In this document: positions 13,959-21,880 of the stretch, one piece after another
How the letters are laid out: the number at the start of each line of letters is the position of its first letter
Position numbering within the stretch: position 1 is the first letter of the stretch
Assembly: GCA_046154695.1 (NCBI GenBank)
Contig: JBJXFI010000038.1
Span: forward strand, 1-23,342
Origin: DALYLB01 sp046154695
GTDB taxonomy: Bacteria > Acidobacteriota > Blastocatellia > RBC074
DNA: 23,342 bases
Direction of reading: 5' to 3'
Notes under the pieces: generated by a model
Seen by the model: the letters and a program-made list of their open reading frames with translations, nothing else
Database searches by the model: none
Told to the model about the DNA's origin: nothing
Translations under genes and position numbers: made by a program

Positions 13959-15670
13959 AATCCGCCTGCGTCTCCCTGCTCGTTTTCGCGCTTACGCTCC
14001 CGGCGGCGCAGCCCGCCGCGCAGCGCCCGCTCTTCGTCGATGCGGCGGCGCGGGCCGGACTCGCCTTCCGGCATTTCACGGGCGCGACCGGCGAGTTGTA
14101 TATGCCTGAGATCATGGGCGCGGGAGCGGCTCTTCTCGATTACGACAACGACGGGGACCTCGACGTCTACCTGATTCAGGGCCGCGTGTTGAACGAAAAG
14201 AAAGGGTTGAACGACGCCCGCTTTCCCGTGCCGAAGGGCTGGCGGCCCGGCAATCGGCTCTTCCGCAGCGAGAGGATCCCCGGCGGCGCGTTGAAGTTCA
14301 CGGATGTGACGGAAGCGTCGGGCGCGGGCTTCGACGGGTACGGGATGGGCGCCGCGACGGGCGATTACGACAACGACGGGGATGTGGACCTGTATCTGAC
14401 CAATTTCGGCGGGAATGCGCTGCTGCGGAACAACGGCAACGGGACGTTCACGAACGTCACGCGGGAGAGCGGCGTGGACGATCCGCGGTGGAGCGCGAGC
14501 GCCGCGTTTCTCGATTATGACCGGGACGGGGATCTGGATCTCTTCGTCTGCAACTATCTCGATTTCACGGTTCGCGGAAACAAGCGGTGCCTGGCGCCGA
14601 CCGGCGAGCCGGACTATTGCGCGCCCAATGTCTATCGCCCGCAGCCGAGCCGCCTCTTCCGCAATGAAGGCGGCGGGCGCTTCGCGGACGCGACGCAGGC
14701 GGCGGGCCTCGGCGCGGCGTTTGGCCCCGCGCTGGGCGTTGCCTCTGCGGACTTCAACGGCGACGGATGGACCGATATTTATGTGGCGAATGACGGCGCC
14801 GCGAACCTGCTCTGGGTCAATCGCGGCGACGGGACGTTCGAGGAGCGGGGACTGATGGCCGGCGCCGCCTACAGCGCGGACGGCGCGGCCCGCGCGGGAA
14901 TGGGGCTGGCCGTCAACGATTTCGACAACGACGGCGACGAGGACATCCTCGTCACCAATCTCACGCGCCAGGGCAGCACGCTCTTTCGGAACGACGGCAC
15001 GGGGCGGTTCGAGGACGCGACAATCGATCAGAATCTCGCGCAGCCGAGTTTTCTCTCGACGGGCTTCGGTGTGGCCTGGTTCGATTATGACCAGGACGGC
15101 TGGCGGGACGCGTTCGCGGCGAATGGCGCGGTCACGCTGCTGCCGGGGCTTCGCGGGCAGCCGTATCCTTACCGCCAGGCGAATCAGCTTTTTCACAATG
15201 AGGGCGGCAAGGGTTTTCGCGAAGTGACGAACGCGGCGGGGCCGCCCTTCCGCCTGTCCGAAGTCAGCCGTGGCGCCGCCCTCGGCGACCTCGACAACGA
15301 CGGCGATCTCGACCTGCTCGTGACGAACAATAACGGCCCCGTCCGCCTGCTGCTCAATCAGGCGGCGGCCGGCGCGCATTGGCTGCAGGTGCGAGTGCTC
15401 GACGCCACCAATCGCGACGCCCTCGGCGCGCGCGTCGCCCTGCTTCGCCCGGAAGGCCGCCAACTCTGGAATCGAGTCCACACCGACGGCAGCTACCTCA
15501 GCGCGAGCGATCCCCGCGTCCACTTCGGCCTCGGCGCGGAATCCGGCCACATTTCCATCGGCGTGCTCTGGACCGATGGAACCCGGGAGATGTGGAAGAC
15601 CCTCAAGCCGGACATGCTCCATACGCTTCGACAAAAGACCGGCGCCCCCTGGGAAAAATCGACCCGATGA
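13955..15670 (+). CDS. CRTAC1-like protein: FG-GAP/VCBS propeller with ASPIC/UnbV domain
   Basis: This 571-residue secreted protein has a signal peptide (about 1-23). It carries seven calcium-binding type FG-GAP/VCBS motifs, among them LDYDNDGDLDVYL (61-73), GDYDNDGDVDLYL, LDYDRDGDLDLFV, ADFNGDGWTDIYV, NDFDNDGDEDILV, FDYDQDGWRDAFA and GDLDNDGDLDLLV. They form an integrin-alpha-like beta-propeller. The C-terminal 90 or so residues form an ASPIC/UnbV domain (ALGARVALL, then VHFGLG, then VLWTDGT). This matches bacterial relatives of the animal cartilage acidic protein CRTAC1. The molecular role is unknown; binding of glycans or proteins is plausible. It is the last gene of the hydrolase-TPR-CRTAC1 operon and overlaps the TPR stop by 4 bp. 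Confidence 0.92.
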   Translation: MKSACVSLLVFALTLPAAQPAAQRPLFVDAAARAGLAFRHFTGATGELYMPEIMGAGAALLDYDNDGDLDVYLIQGRVLNEKKGLNDARFPVPKGWRPGNRLFRSERIPGGALKFTDVTEASGAGFDGYGMGAATGDYDNDGDVDLYLTNFGGNALLRNNGNGTFTNVTRESGVDDPRWSASAAFLDYDRDGDLDLFVCNYLDFTVRGNKRCLAPTGEPDYCAPNVYRPQPSRLFRNEGGGRFADATQAAGLGAAFGPALGVASADFNGDGWTDIYVANDGAANLLWVNRGDGTFEERGLMAGAAYSADGAARAGMGLAVNDFDNDGDEDILVTNLTRQGSTLFRNDGTGRFEDATIDQNLAQPSFLSTGFGVAWFDYDQDGWRDAFAANGAVTLLPGLRGQPYPYRQANQLFHNEGGKGFREVTNAAGPPFRLSEVSRGAALGDLDNDGDLDLLVTNNNGPVRLLLNQAAAGAHWLQVRVLDATNRDALGARVALLRPEGRQLWNRVHTDGSYLSASDPRVHFGLGAESGHISIGVLWTDGTREMWKTLKPDMLHTLRQKTGAPWEKSTR

Positions 15671-15727
15671 ACCTGTCGAAGGCCCCCAATTTGCACTCCC
15701 CGCACCCATATGAGACTTTTATCGCGG

Positions 15728-15776
15728 TATAAACATACGTTGTTTGGAGTTCCGCCTGAAGGCGAAACTCCAAACA
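15728..15776 (+). promoter_or_regulatory. TATAAA box and perfect hairpin ahead of the acyl-CoA dehydrogenase
   Basis: TATAAA at 15728-15733 could be a -10 box, although no good -35 is seen. Directly after it lies a hairpin at 15741-15776: an 11-bp outer stem (tgtttggagtt with its complement), one C/A mismatch, then cgcc/ggcg and a TGAA loop. If transcription starts near 15740 the hairpin would form the very 5' end of the mRNA, 6 nt before the GAGGAG at 15783-15788. It could equally be a terminator-like end for the CRTAC1 operon or a dispersed repeat, because the outer arms of the repeat at 21881-22070 share its sequence. Confidence 0.45.
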
Positions 15777-15794
15777 TTTCCCGAGGAGTCATGG

Positions 15795-16943
15795 ATGCCA
15801 TTTCAATTCGAATTAACGGAGGAGCAGGAGCAGGTCAGGAAGTCCATTCGGGCGTTTGCGGAGGGGGAGATTCGGCCGCACGTGATGGAGTGGGATGAGG
15901 CGCAGCACTTTCCGCACAAGCTCTTCACGAAGATGGGGGAGCTTGGATTGATGGGCGTCATCTTTCCCGAGGAGTACGGCGGATCGGGGATGGGCTATGT
16001 GGAATACGCGACGATCATCGAGGAGATCTCGCGCGTCTGCGGCTCGATCGGCCTGTCGCTGGCGGCGCACAACTCGCTCTGCACAAATCATCTGTATCAG
16101 TACGGCAGCGAAGCGCAGCGCGTCAAATTCGTCACGCCGCTGGCGCGGGGCGAGAAGCTGGGCGCCTGGGGGCTGACGGAGCCGGGCTCGGGCTCGGATG
16201 CTTCCGGAATGAAGACCACGGCGGTCCGGCGCGACGGCGGATGGGTGATCAACGGCGCGAAGAACTTCATCACGCACGGCATTTCGGCGGATCTCTGCGT
16301 CGTGCTGGCGATCACCAACCGGGAGATGCGCTCGCGGGGGATCAGCGCCTTCGTTGTCGAGCGCGGAACGACCGGATTCATTGCCGGGCGAAAAGAGAAC
16401 AAGCTGGGTGTCCGCGCGTCCGAGACCGCCTCCATGCTCTTCGAGGATTGCTGGATTCCGGAAGAGAATCTGCTGGGCGAGGCCGGCCGCGGCTTCGTCA
16501 ATGCGATGCAGATTCTGGACGGCGGGCGCATCTCGATCGCGGCCCTCTCGCTCGGCATCGCGCAGGGCGCCTTCGAATCGGCGCTGAAATATTCCCAGGA
16601 GCGCGAGCAGTTCGGCCAGCCCATCTTCGATTTTCAGGGGATCCAGTTCAAGCTCGCCGACATGGCCACCCAAATCGACGCGGCCCGCTTGCTGACGCTG
16701 CGCGCCGCCTGGCTCAAGGACAACAAGCGCCCGACAACGAAAGAATCGGCCATGGCCAAGCTTTACGCCTCCGAGGTCGCAGTCAAGGTCGCGGAAGACG
16801 CGATCCAGATCCACGGCGGGTATGGATTCACGAAAGACTATCCGGCGGAGAAATTCTGGCGGGATTCGAAGATCTGCACCATCGGCGAGGGCACCAGCGA
16901 GGTGCAGCGGCTGGTAATCGCGCGGCAGCTCGTCACCGCGTAA
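15795..16943 (+). CDS. Acyl-CoA dehydrogenase (FAD-dependent)
   Basis: This 382-residue flavoenzyme catalyses the first, alpha-beta dehydrogenation step of acyl-CoA oxidation and passes electrons to ETF. The N-terminal helical domain runs to about residue 120. AWGLTEPGSGSDASG (124-138) is the first family signature. The C-terminal domain holds QIHGGYGFTKDYPAEKFWRD and IGEGTSEVQ, with the presumed catalytic base Glu365. Length and motifs are typical of short/branched-chain acyl-CoA or butyryl-CoA dehydrogenases; chain-length preference cannot be read. GAGGAG at 15783-15788 sets the ATG at 15795; the open frame further upstream only reads through a hairpin. No ETF or thiolase gene is adjacent, so it appears to be a stand-alone transcription unit. 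It is followed by a large inverted repeat. Confidence 0.95.
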   Translation: MPFQFELTEEQEQVRKSIRAFAEGEIRPHVMEWDEAQHFPHKLFTKMGELGLMGVIFPEEYGGSGMGYVEYATIIEEISRVCGSIGLSLAAHNSLCTNHLYQYGSEAQRVKFVTPLARGEKLGAWGLTEPGSGSDASGMKTTAVRRDGGWVINGAKNFITHGISADLCVVLAITNREMRSRGISAFVVERGTTGFIAGRKENKLGVRASETASMLFEDCWIPEENLLGEAGRGFVNAMQILDGGRISIAALSLGIAQGAFESALKYSQEREQFGQPIFDFQGIQFKLADMATQIDAARLLTLRAAWLKDNKRPTTKESAMAKLYASEVAVKVAEDAIQIHGGYGFTKDYPAEKFWRDSKICTIGEGTSEVQRLVIARQLVTA

Positions 16944-16950
16944 CGCCCGT

Positions 16951-17021
16951 AGGGGCAGCCCCCCGTGGCTGCTCCTATTTGGTGATTTGCAAAACAGGGG
17001 CAGCCACGGGGGGCTGCCCCT
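16951..17021. repeat. 26-bp inverted repeat between convergent genes, likely bidirectional terminator
   Basis: The arms at 16951-16976 and 16996-17021 are complementary at 25 of 26 bases, with a 19-nt loop. Each arm is itself close to palindromic (aggggcagcc ... ggctgctcct). The repeat lies 8 bp after the acyl-CoA dehydrogenase stop and 20 bp before the stop of the convergent VWFA gene, so it could end both transcripts. There is no long T-run. It has the look of a dispersed intergenic repeat. Confidence 0.75.
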
Positions 17022-17041
17022 AGGGTAAACAATGAAAAATA

Positions 17042-18148
17042 TCAGGGATTGCCGCGGGCCTTCTTGCCGGCGCCCGTCGGCAATTGGCCCTTTTCATTTC
17101 GCGCGTAATATCCCTGGCGGGTGCGGGCGATGAGCTTGCGATTGTCCGGGGTCTTGATCTCGACCTTGACGGTGCGGAACGAGCCGTCGCGCGTTTCATT
17201 GGTTGGATAGTAGCTGACTACATACTGCGTGCGAATATCCTTGGCGATCTGGGCGGCGATGGCGGGCATCTCGGTGATGTCCTTCGGGAAGAAGGCGCGG
17301 CCGCCGGAGTCGTCAGCCAGACGGCTCAGCAGCTCCTTGGCCTTTTTGGCGGGCGACTTTCCGAAATAGCTTTTTTCCGTGTCGTCCTCATCGATGAAGC
17401 CGACGAGATAGACCTGAACCTCGTCCTCCTTCATCGCCTCCATGACCTCTTTCTCCTTGACGGAGCTGTTCTTTTCGAGACCGTCGGTGATGACGATCAG
17501 GGCCTTTTTCCGCTGTTTGCCCTTCTCGTGGGCATAATCGGCCGTGGCGATGATGGCGTCGAGCAGGGCGGTCCCGCCGCTGGTGTAAAGCTCGCCAAGA
17601 GCGTCTTCCAATTCGCGTTTATCCCCCGTGAAATCCTGAACGAGCTCGGGCTCGGCCTTGAACTGCGAGATGAATCCCTCATCGTCCGGGCGCATCTGCT
17701 TGATCAGCCCGAGGGTGGCGTCGGTCACGTTATTGAGTTTCGAGCGCATGCTTCCCGAGGTGTCGATCACGTAGCCGATGCTGACCGGAACCTCCTCGCG
17801 ATCGATAAATTCGATCTTCTGCAAGACCTTGTCCTCATAGATCGTGAAATTGTCTTTCGTCAGGTTCCTGATGGGCTGGTTGGCCTGATCCACAACCGAG
17901 ACATCCAGCAGAACAAGATCGGTATCGAGCTTGATCGTGTCATCCCGGTTGAGGGCCTGTTCTTCGGCCTGCGCGCCCTGGCGCTGCTGGCCCTTCTTCT
18001 CTTTGGGGTCCTGCGGGGGAGTCGGGGTCTGTTTGGGTTGCGGGGGTCTTGCCGGGTCTTGCGCGCCCGCCGGCTGAAACGGTTGATAACTCAGCACGGC
18101 CAGGCACAAAATTACCCAGACAAAAGTGATCGCTTTCCGATTCTTCAT
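17042..18148 (-). CDS. Secreted VWFA-domain protein, acidobacterial type
   Basis: This 368-residue protein matches the VWFA-related domain family that is expanded in Acidobacteria. It has a signal peptide (about 1-29, ending PAGAQ) and a Pro/Gln-rich linker (about 32-66). The conserved entry segment is KLDTDLVLLDVSVVDQ, followed by FTIYEDKVLQKIEFIDRE. The von Willebrand A domain has an intact MIDAS metal site, DTSGS (129-133). The C-terminal RTQYVVSYYPTN segment is also typical of the family. It is probably an extracytoplasmic binding protein; the ligand is unknown. The ATG at 18148 has GGGAG 7 nt upstream; earlier in-frame codons would enter the divergent promoter region. It is convergent with the acyl-CoA dehydrogenase and divergent from exonuclease III. 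Confidence 0.92.
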   Translation of the reverse strand: MKNRKAITFVWVILCLAVLSYQPFQPAGAQDPARPPQPKQTPTPPQDPKEKKGQQRQGAQAEEQALNRDDTIKLDTDLVLLDVSVVDQANQPIRNLTKDNFTIYEDKVLQKIEFIDREEVPVSIGYVIDTSGSMRSKLNNVTDATLGLIKQMRPDDEGFISQFKAEPELVQDFTGDKRELEDALGELYTSGGTALLDAIIATADYAHEKGKQRKKALIVITDGLEKNSSVKEKEVMEAMKEDEVQVYLVGFIDEDDTEKSYFGKSPAKKAKELLSRLADDSGGRAFFPKDITEMPAIAAQIAKDIRTQYVVSYYPTNETRDGSFRTVKVEIKTPDNRKLIARTRQGYYARNEKGQLPTGAGKKARGNP

Positions 18149-18211
18149 GTGTTGACTCCCATCTTTCCGAACGGTTCCTATCGCTTTTCGTGTCGCCTGG
18201 GGGGCTGCTGC

Positions 18212-18241
18212 ATTATACGACCGGAAAGCCTCTGCTGCCAG
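18212..18241 (-). promoter_or_regulatory. Candidate promoter for the VWFA gene
   Basis: On the minus strand a perfect TATAAT (18217-18212) lies 18 bp downstream of CTGGCA (18241-18236), which matches the -35 consensus at four of six bases. It would give a leader of about 57 nt before the ATG at 18148. The -35 element is shared with the divergent candidate promoter. Confidence 0.45.
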
Positions 18242-18263
18242 TTCGATCGAGATTCTGTATACT
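18235..18263 (+). promoter_or_regulatory. Candidate promoter for exonuclease III gene
   Basis: CTGCCA (18235-18240), a 17-bp spacer and TATACT (18258-18263) form a fair sigma-70 promoter about 95 bp before the xthA ATG. Its -35 box sits on the palindrome ctgccag, which also supplies the -35 of the minus-strand VWFA promoter, so the two polymerases could not both occupy the site. Confidence 0.4.
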
Positions 18264-18358
18264 ATCCGCTCCCTGCGGCGAAGCGAAAGAGGCGGCCCTC
18301 TCCGCTCCGTCGCGGGACCGCCCATCGCATTCAACCAACAGATCGAACGATATCGTTT

Positions 18359-19129
18359 ATGAAAATTGCGACCTGGAATGTCAATTCAATCGCCGTTCGC
18401 CTGCCGCATGTGCTGCAATGGCTGGAGGGAAACCGGCCCGAGGCGCTTTGCCTGCAGGAGATCAAATGCGTCAACGAGAAGTTCCCCGCCGCGGCGTTTC
18501 GCGAAATCGGGTATTCCGCGGAGGTCTTCGGGCAGCCGACCTACAACGGGGTGGCGATCCTCTCGACCACGCCGGCCGAGAAGGTCGAGCGAGGCTTTCC
18601 CGAAGACGGCGAGGACGCGCAGAAGCGACTGCTCTCGACCGTCGTGCAGGGCGTGAAGATTGTCAACGTCTACATTCCGAATGGCTCCGAGGTCGGCTCG
18701 GAAAAGTATCAGTACAAGCTGGCGTGGCTCTCAAAATTGCGGGACTACTTCGATCGATGCTGCAAGGCGAGCGAGCCGGTGATTCTTTGCGGCGATTTCA
18801 ACGTCGCGACGGAAGACCGCGATGTCCACGATCCCGTCATCTGGGCGGGCAAGATCCTTTGCAGCGACGCGGAGCGGGCGGCCATGCGGCACGTGGGGGA
18901 GTGGGGCCTGATCGATCTCTTTCGCCGGCATCACGAAGAAGCGGGTCAGTATTCATGGTGGGACTATCGCGGCGGCGGATTTCCGCGAAACCTGGGGCTG
19001 CGGATCGATCATCTATGGGCCACTGAGACGTTGGCCAGCCGGTGCACGGCCGCCTGGATCGACAAGATTCCGCGGGCCCTCGAGAAGCCTTCGGATCACG
19101 CGCCGGTCGTCGCCGAGTTCGCGCCGTAA
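18359..19129 (+). CDS. xthA: Exodeoxyribonuclease III (DNA repair)
   Basis: This 256-residue enzyme of the exonuclease III / AP endonuclease family cuts at abasic sites and removes 3' blocking groups during base-excision repair in the cytoplasm. It starts MKIATWNVNSIAVRLPHV with the metal-binding Asn7. Glu34 lies in LCLQEIKC, then YIPNGS, GDFNVA and the C-terminal SDHAP that holds the catalytic Asp-His pair. Length and motifs are typical. I chose ATG 18359; upstream reading would cross the VWFA gene on the other strand. The ribosome-binding site is weak. Its last 34 bp overlap the end of the convergent CruF-like gene and I see no terminator between them, so its transcript may run on antisense. 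Confidence 0.95.
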   Translation: MKIATWNVNSIAVRLPHVLQWLEGNRPEALCLQEIKCVNEKFPAAAFREIGYSAEVFGQPTYNGVAILSTTPAEKVERGFPEDGEDAQKRLLSTVVQGVKIVNVYIPNGSEVGSEKYQYKLAWLSKLRDYFDRCCKASEPVILCGDFNVATEDRDVHDPVIWAGKILCSDAERAAMRHVGEWGLIDLFRRHHEEAGQYSWWDYRGGGFPRNLGLRIDHLWATETLASRCTAAWIDKIPRALEKPSDHAPVVAEFAP

Positions 19130-19932
19130 GCGGCGCGGGAGAGCGCCAGCAAAATCATGACCGCCAGGGGCAGAACGATGATCACGCCGACGATCCCGAG
19201 CATTCGCTCGCCGATCCGGAAGGTCATAAAGAGATTGAACCCCAGCACGCCGAAATAGAGTCCGGCGGCGCCGAGCCCCTTGTACCGGTACCGCCGCACA
19301 CCGCCCGATCCGGCCGCCGGCCGCAGATATCGCGACAAGGACCGCTCCAGCGCGAGATAGAGGCGCAGAATCGCGAAACAGACGACATACCAGCCCAGAA
19401 AATTGGCGAGCGTGACGCCGAAATAACCGCCGCCCTCCGGGTAATAATAGATCCTGCCGAGAAACCATCGGTCTCCGAGCAGCGCGACCGGGTCGATGAT
19501 GATGTCGAGATACATCATCAGAAAGGACGCCAGCAGCGTCGCCCGCCACGACCGCCGGACCGTTTCCGCATTCACCACCTGCACGTCCCGCCAGCCCGCA
19601 TCCAGCCGCCCGAGCAGCATCGTCGCCAGCTCCCAACTGACATAGGCGAGAAACGTGAACGAGAGCGAATCCATAAACGGCACACCGGCGAGCCAAAGCT
19701 CCCAGTGGCTGGTCGTGTCGATGTAATAATAAAGTCCGAATGGAATGCCCGTCGCGGCAACCGCCGAGCTCCACTCGCTGACAAAGGCGACCAAAAAAGC
19801 GATCACGGAGAAGAGCGCCGTCCGCCTTCGCCCGAGATGAGTGATCGCGAGAAACAGATAACAGGAGAAGAAGACGAACACATAAGGGCGATACGCGATC
19901 GTGCCGAGCAGGAGCTGAAAAAAATGGAGCAT
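19096..19932 (-). CDS. Carotenoid biosynthesis (CruF/DUF422-like) integral membrane protein
   Basis: This 278-residue protein has about seven membrane segments, beginning YRPYVFVFFSCYLFLAITHLG. I assign it to the carotenoid biosynthesis protein family (DUF422), which includes the CruF 1',2'-hydratase of cyanobacteria and actinobacteria and archaeal bisanhydrobacterioruberin hydratase. Family-like segments are EWSSAVAATGIPFGLYYYID, GVPFMDSLSF and MMYLDIIIDPVAL, with the conserved acidic residue between aromatic stretches. The likely reaction is hydration of an acyclic carotenoid end group. No other carotenoid gene is near, so this may be a scattered pathway or a distant family member. I start at the ATG at 19932; an open frame extends further upstream but crosses the terminator-like hairpin at 19981-20027. 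The 3' end overlaps xthA by 34 bp. Confidence 0.8.
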   Translation of the reverse strand: MLHFFQLLLGTIAYRPYVFVFFSCYLFLAITHLGRRRTALFSVIAFLVAFVSEWSSAVAATGIPFGLYYYIDTTSHWELWLAGVPFMDSLSFTFLAYVSWELATMLLGRLDAGWRDVQVVNAETVRRSWRATLLASFLMMYLDIIIDPVALLGDRWFLGRIYYYPEGGGYFGVTLANFLGWYVVCFAILRLYLALERSLSRYLRPAAGSGGVRRYRYKGLGAAGLYFGVLGFNLFMTFRIGERMLGIVGVIIVLPLAVMILLALSRAAYGANSATTGA

Positions 19933-19980
19933 GGGATCTCTATCCCCGGCGGAGGAGGATTCAACCACGGGGAACAAAGC

Positions 19981-20027
19981 GGGGCACGGGGACGCCATCC
20001 TCCCCGGTCCCCGTGGCCCCTTTTTTT
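19981..20027 (+). terminator. Intrinsic-terminator-like hairpin with T7 tail
   Basis: A GC-rich stem (19981-19993 with 20007-20020, one bulge) is followed on the plus strand by seven T (20021-20027). This is a textbook intrinsic terminator for plus-strand transcripts, yet the nearest plus-strand gene is xthA, ending 850 bp upstream. On the minus strand it lies 3 bp after the CocE stop and before the CruF-like gene, but the tail there is only gctttgtt. It may end read-through antisense RNA from xthA, serve the minus strand weakly, or both. Confidence 0.5.
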
Positions 20028-20030
20028 CGC

Positions 20031-21866
20031 TTATTTCACCGCTACCGGAAGCTTGATGTGCGAGGGCGCGGATTTCGAGCGATAGATCCGCTGCGTGGCG
20101 GCGATGTAGTCGCCATCCCTGGCCATGAAGATATTCTCGACATACTTCTGCGGGTTGCGATCGATGATCGGGAACCAGGTGCTCTGCACCTGGACCATGA
20201 TCTTGTGCCCCTTCTGGAAGGCGTGGTCCTTGTGAACGAGATAGACGTTGAATTCGGTCGTCTTGTTTGGAACGAGCGGCTCGGGCTTGTCGAAGCTCCG
20301 ATGATACCGTCCGCGAAGCACCTCGCCGGCAACCATGGTCTGATAGCCGCCCATGCGAAAATTCTCCGGCCACTCCTGGGGATAGACATCGATCAGCTTG
20401 ACGATCCAATCGCTGTCCGTGCCCGTGGTCGAGGCGAACAACCGCGCGAAAATCTCTCCCGCGATCGTGACATCCTCCGTCAGCGGAGCGGTCTCCCAGG
20501 TCAGCACATCCGGCCGATTGGCCGCGAATCGCTGATCCTCCGTCTGCCAGGCGCTCCACCCGGAGCCGCGCGAATAGGTCACTTCGATCGGACGCCGCCG
20601 GTACGGCACGGGATTGGCGGGATCGGAGAGATAGCTGTCAAACGCATTCGGCCCCTCTTCCGCGGGCGGCTCGAACGAGAGCTTTCCATTGGCATGAAAA
20701 TAGAGGTTGCGAACCGTCGTCCGATTGAGCGGCGGCCATTGATCGTAGCTCTTCCATTGGTTGCTTCCAGTCTGGAAGGTCTGCGCCTCGGGGAAATTGA
20801 CCGCTCCCTTCCCCTTCAAGTGCATCGCGAACCAGGGAGCCTCGATCTTCTCGCGGAAGTGCCGGCCCGTCGCCTCCTTGAATTCCAGGTTGCCGAGCTT
20901 GTCGCCGTCGCCGCCGCGCCAGCCGCCATGATTCCACGGACCCACCACCAGGAAATTGTTCTTCCTGGCATCGTTCTTTTCGAGCGCGGTGTAGGCCTTC
21001 ATCGGGCCGTAAAAATCCTCCTGATCGTACCAGCCGACGACATGCAGCGTCGGAACCGACGGGTCTTTCAAGTAGTGAGAGGCCGAACGGGACTTCCAGA
21101 ACGCATCGAAGGTCGGGTGCTCGATGAAATCCTTCCAGGTCGGCAGGGTAGGCTTGAGAAAATTCGACAACGCTCCCTTTTTGAGATACCACTCGAAGGC
21201 GTCATACGTGTCGATGTCCAGTTTGACCCCCGCCGGGCCGCCTTCCACGCCGGCGACATATTCATAGCCGTAACTCAGACGGAACCCGCCCTGATGAAAG
21301 AAATCATCGCCGAGCCAGGTATCGCCCATCGCCGCCTGCGGCGAGAGCGCCTTGAGGGCGGGATGGGGCTCCGTCAGCGGAACGACCGACAGCCATCCCG
21401 GGTAGGAGACGCCGAAGATGCCCACGCGCCCATTGTTGTTCCCCACGTTCCTGAGCATCCAGTCGATCGTGTCGTAGGTGTCGGTCGCCTCATCGATCGA
21501 CTTCGCGTCGGCCCGGTCCCGCGGCGGCCGATTCATCCGAAACTGCCCCTCGGACTTGAACTGCCCGCGAATGTCCTGATACGCGAAGATATATCCGTCC
21601 GCGAGCAGATGAGCGTTCGCCCCCGCGACGCGCTGCGAATTCCACCCGTCGATCCCATACGGCGTCCGCGTCATCAGGATCGGAAGCGGCTCCGTCATCT
21701 GCTTCGGCGTGAAGATCAGCGTGTGCAGCTTCACCCCATCCCGCACCGGGATCATCACCTCCGCGCGCTCGAACTCGATCGTTGCCTGTCTTGGCGCCTG
21801 CCCCTGTGCGGCAAACGCGAAAAGAGCCAACAGGAGCAACAGCGTATGGGAATGTCTGTATCTCAT
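20031..21866 (-). CDS. CocE/NonD-family (peptidase S15-type) alpha/beta hydrolase, secreted
   Basis: This 611-residue serine hydrolase has a signal peptide (about 1-22, ending FAAQGQ). The catalytic domain holds TRTPYG (66-71) and YQDIRGQFKSEG. The nucleophile elbow is GVSYPG with Ser154, the acid is Asp281 in GWYDQED, and His313 lies in GPWNHGG. The C-terminal jelly-roll domain of the X-Pro dipeptidyl-peptidase family follows (about 370-600). Members hydrolyse esters, acylated beta-lactams or Xaa-Pro peptides; the substrate here cannot be set. The catalytic triad is complete. I chose ATG 21866 (GAGGAA upstream, followed at once by the signal peptide); extending to 21923 would enter the nested inverted repeat. 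The next gene downstream on the same strand is the CruF-like gene, beyond a hairpin. Confidence 0.92.
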   Translation of the reverse strand: MRYRHSHTLLLLLALFAFAAQGQAPRQATIEFERAEVMIPVRDGVKLHTLIFTPKQMTEPLPILMTRTPYGIDGWNSQRVAGANAHLLADGYIFAYQDIRGQFKSEGQFRMNRPPRDRADAKSIDEATDTYDTIDWMLRNVGNNNGRVGIFGVSYPGWLSVVPLTEPHPALKALSPQAAMGDTWLGDDFFHQGGFRLSYGYEYVAGVEGGPAGVKLDIDTYDAFEWYLKKGALSNFLKPTLPTWKDFIEHPTFDAFWKSRSASHYLKDPSVPTLHVVGWYDQEDFYGPMKAYTALEKNDARKNNFLVVGPWNHGGWRGGDGDKLGNLEFKEATGRHFREKIEAPWFAMHLKGKGAVNFPEAQTFQTGSNQWKSYDQWPPLNRTTVRNLYFHANGKLSFEPPAEEGPNAFDSYLSDPANPVPYRRRPIEVTYSRGSGWSAWQTEDQRFAANRPDVLTWETAPLTEDVTIAGEIFARLFASTTGTDSDWIVKLIDVYPQEWPENFRMGGYQTMVAGEVLRGRYHRSFDKPEPLVPNKTTEFNVYLVHKDHAFQKGHKIMVQVQSTWFPIIDRNPQKYVENIFMARDGDYIAATQRIYRSKSAPSHIKLPVAVK

Positions 21867-21880
21867 GGTTCCTCGGCAAT

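Noticed and set aside
13799..15709. Minus-strand open frame of 636 codons opposite the CRTAC1-like gene
   Set aside because: The plus strand has seven clear DxDxDGxxD motifs and an ASPIC domain. The antisense product is low-complexity Arg/Ala/Val sequence.
17084..18358. In-frame extension of 425 codons upstream of exonuclease III
   Set aside because: It runs antisense to the VWFA gene, and the conserved family start MKIATWNVNS is at 18359.
19933..20559. Upstream extension of the CruF-like frame into the CocE gene
   Set aside because: It crosses the terminator-like hairpin and the CocE coding sequence in another frame. The membrane protein starts naturally at 19932.
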